NCBI RefSeq assembly: GCF_048771995.1
Contig: NC_133063.1
Span: 26,740,810 to 26,804,809, forward strand
Reading direction: 5' to 3'
From: Taeniopygia guttata
Lineage: Eukaryota; Chordata; Aves; Passeriformes; Estrildidae
Length of the DNA: 64,000 nt
Position numbers and translations under genes: made by a program
The notes under the pieces: model-generated
Seen by the model: only the letters and a program-made list of their open reading frames with translations
What the model was told of the DNA's origin: nothing
Database searches by the model: none
Part shown: positions 62,801-64,000 of the stretch, piece by piece
Numbering within the stretch: position 1 is the stretch's first letter
Layout: every line of letters begins with the position of its first letter

Positions 62801-63950
62801 AAGTTTAATTAATTAGGTTCAAGGATCATTATCTTCTTGTCCTCTCAGACACCCACTTAAAACTGCACACACAATGAAACATATCAGAATCAGAAAGCAA
62901 AGCAATTCTCTTTCTACACTAAATAAAATAAAATAAAAATTTTTTAAATGTTGTAAACTTCCTCTATTTTCTAAGACTATACTTTTAATTCTGTTACATT
63001 TCAAGAGCCACCACAGCTAAAAGGCAGAGTACACCATTTTTGTTTCTAAATCAAAAGACAAAAGATCACATTCAGGATAAATACTGTAGGTTTCCAGTGG
63101 CATATACCTGCCTTCTTTTAAAAAATAGGTTCTAAAATTCTATAGAGGCATATTGAACCACGATAAAAGAGAGATATTATTTACATTTTAAAGCCCAGAC
63201 AAGTTTTTTCTCAAATACCAATACACACACATGTGCTTAACTCCTGGCACAAGTTTGACTGAACTGTGTGTGTCTGCTTGTCATAGATGAAGGTAAGCAA
63301 TACCCATGTAATCATTTGTGGACCTGGAGCTTGACATCAAATTTCAGGAAGCATCCATTATCTAGGGCATGACTTCTGTGATCCAAGCTTAATCCCATCT
63401 CCTCTAACACCTGTGAAAACTTCTATTTTGCCATGACAGCTTCCACATGCAGAACAGATTTCGAGCTCACACATCTGAAGCATGTTAAAGTTGAATGGCA
63501 CTAACTTCTGTTCCACTTAATATCAAAATAAAGGGATACTGTCCTTGAAATGGGAAGAGGGTGCAAAAAGTGGCCCCTTGGGTCAAACAGGCCAAACAAT
63601 GGGATACTAAACAAGACACACAGGTATAAAATTCGCTTGCAAGAGACGGGTCTCCAGAGAAAAAAACATGCTCTCACTGTCTGTTTTCAAACTTCCCTTT
63701 CAAACTTTACATTAGACCTACACACATGGGGGCTTATCCTCTTTAATCCACAGCAACTCTTTTATTTTTTTCTGGAAAGCTGGAGGTTTCATATCCTGCT
63801 AACTAAGATCTAAATACTGACTGAAGGCAAAACACAGAATCCATTCTGCAAGATCCTCAAGGACACTGCAGCAGTTCTGAGTCACTTCGTGATGATAAAA
63901 TGAACCAAAAACGAAGACATCTGCCCCCAGGTCAGCAGAGAAGGACCTAC

Positions 63951-64000
63951 CTGTCTGTTGTGTTCTTTTGGGGTAAGTCTTGCTGCGACTTCTTTCAATG
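63951..64000 (-). CDS. EPB41L4A: EPB41L4A coding exon (window-edge, partial)
   Basis: The 50 bases inside the window encode IERSRSKTYPKRTQQT and end one base into the next codon (phase 1 intron). The donor is CAG|GTAGGT. SRSKTYPKR is a remembered EPB41L4A motif lying shortly after the FERM/FERM-adjacent region. The exon continues past the right edge, so its 5' boundary cannot be seen. Confidence 0.9.

Larger units (their letters stand above)
30492..64000 (-). other. EPB41L4A: EPB41L4A gene, 3' half (FERM-protein C-terminal tail), partial
   Basis: This is the host gene for band 4.1-like protein 4A (NBL4). The family consists of FERM proteins that link membrane proteins to cortical actin; this member has been linked to beta-catenin signalling. 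Twelve minus-strand exons join with GT-AG introns and no frame break, giving about 337 residues up to the stop at 30492-30494. I recognise the product from remembered EPB41L4A tail motifs: SRSKTYPKR, NGENEG followed by [65 protein letters not shown] and SYRQYRRSQCSDGERSVLSEV. The N-terminal FERM and FERM-adjacent domains are off the right edge. The tail is rich in Arg, Ser, Lys and Asn and looks disordered. Introns range from 608 bp to about 6.1 kb. No disabling change is visible, so the gene looks functional. Confidence 0.97.

Overview
The window looks like bird nuclear DNA, probably a songbird. It is AT-rich, has long introns and large gene-poor stretches, and its recognisable repeats are CR1 LINEs plus avian-type endogenous-retrovirus LTRs. 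No prokaryotic features, tRNA, rRNA or CRISPR arrays were seen.

The one confidently identified gene is EPB41L4A (band 4.1-like protein 4A, NBL4) on the minus strand. Twelve coding exons between 30492 and 64000 join in frame with canonical splice sites. They encode about 337 residues: the whole C-terminal tail after the FERM domain, ending at a stop codon at 30492-30494. The FERM-domain exons lie beyond the right edge. Nine consecutive introns are phase 2, so eight tail exons in a row have lengths divisible by three. From general knowledge, this region corresponds to human 5q22 and to chromosome Z in birds, where NREP would be expected further left; no NREP coding exon was found here.

Layout: 1-9049 is AT-rich with no recognised gene. 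9050 to about 13230 is a long, decayed CR1 LINE on the minus strand, with remnants of the ORF1 esterase, endonuclease and reverse transcriptase. 13231-19251 is unannotated. 19252-20238 holds a rearranged CR1 and an ERVK-type solo LTR. 20776-21054 (minus) is an unrecognised small ORF with a signal-peptide-like start. About 21880-22480 is a CpG-rich promoter-like island with a palindromic NRF1 motif; it has no assignable gene. About 22480-30491 is the flank between that island and the EPB41L4A stop codon, probably including a long 3' UTR. 30492-64000 is EPB41L4A.

The EPB41L4A introns contain four short CR1 fragments, an ERVL solo LTR with clear 5-bp target-site duplications, a possible ERV1-type LTR, two local duplications of 130-280 bp, A- or T-rich tracts and several short perfect tandem duplications. 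No gene cluster, defence system or other new multi-gene system was found. The most interesting open items are the orphan promoter island, the small secreted-looking ORF, and the modular basic tail of EPB41L4A.
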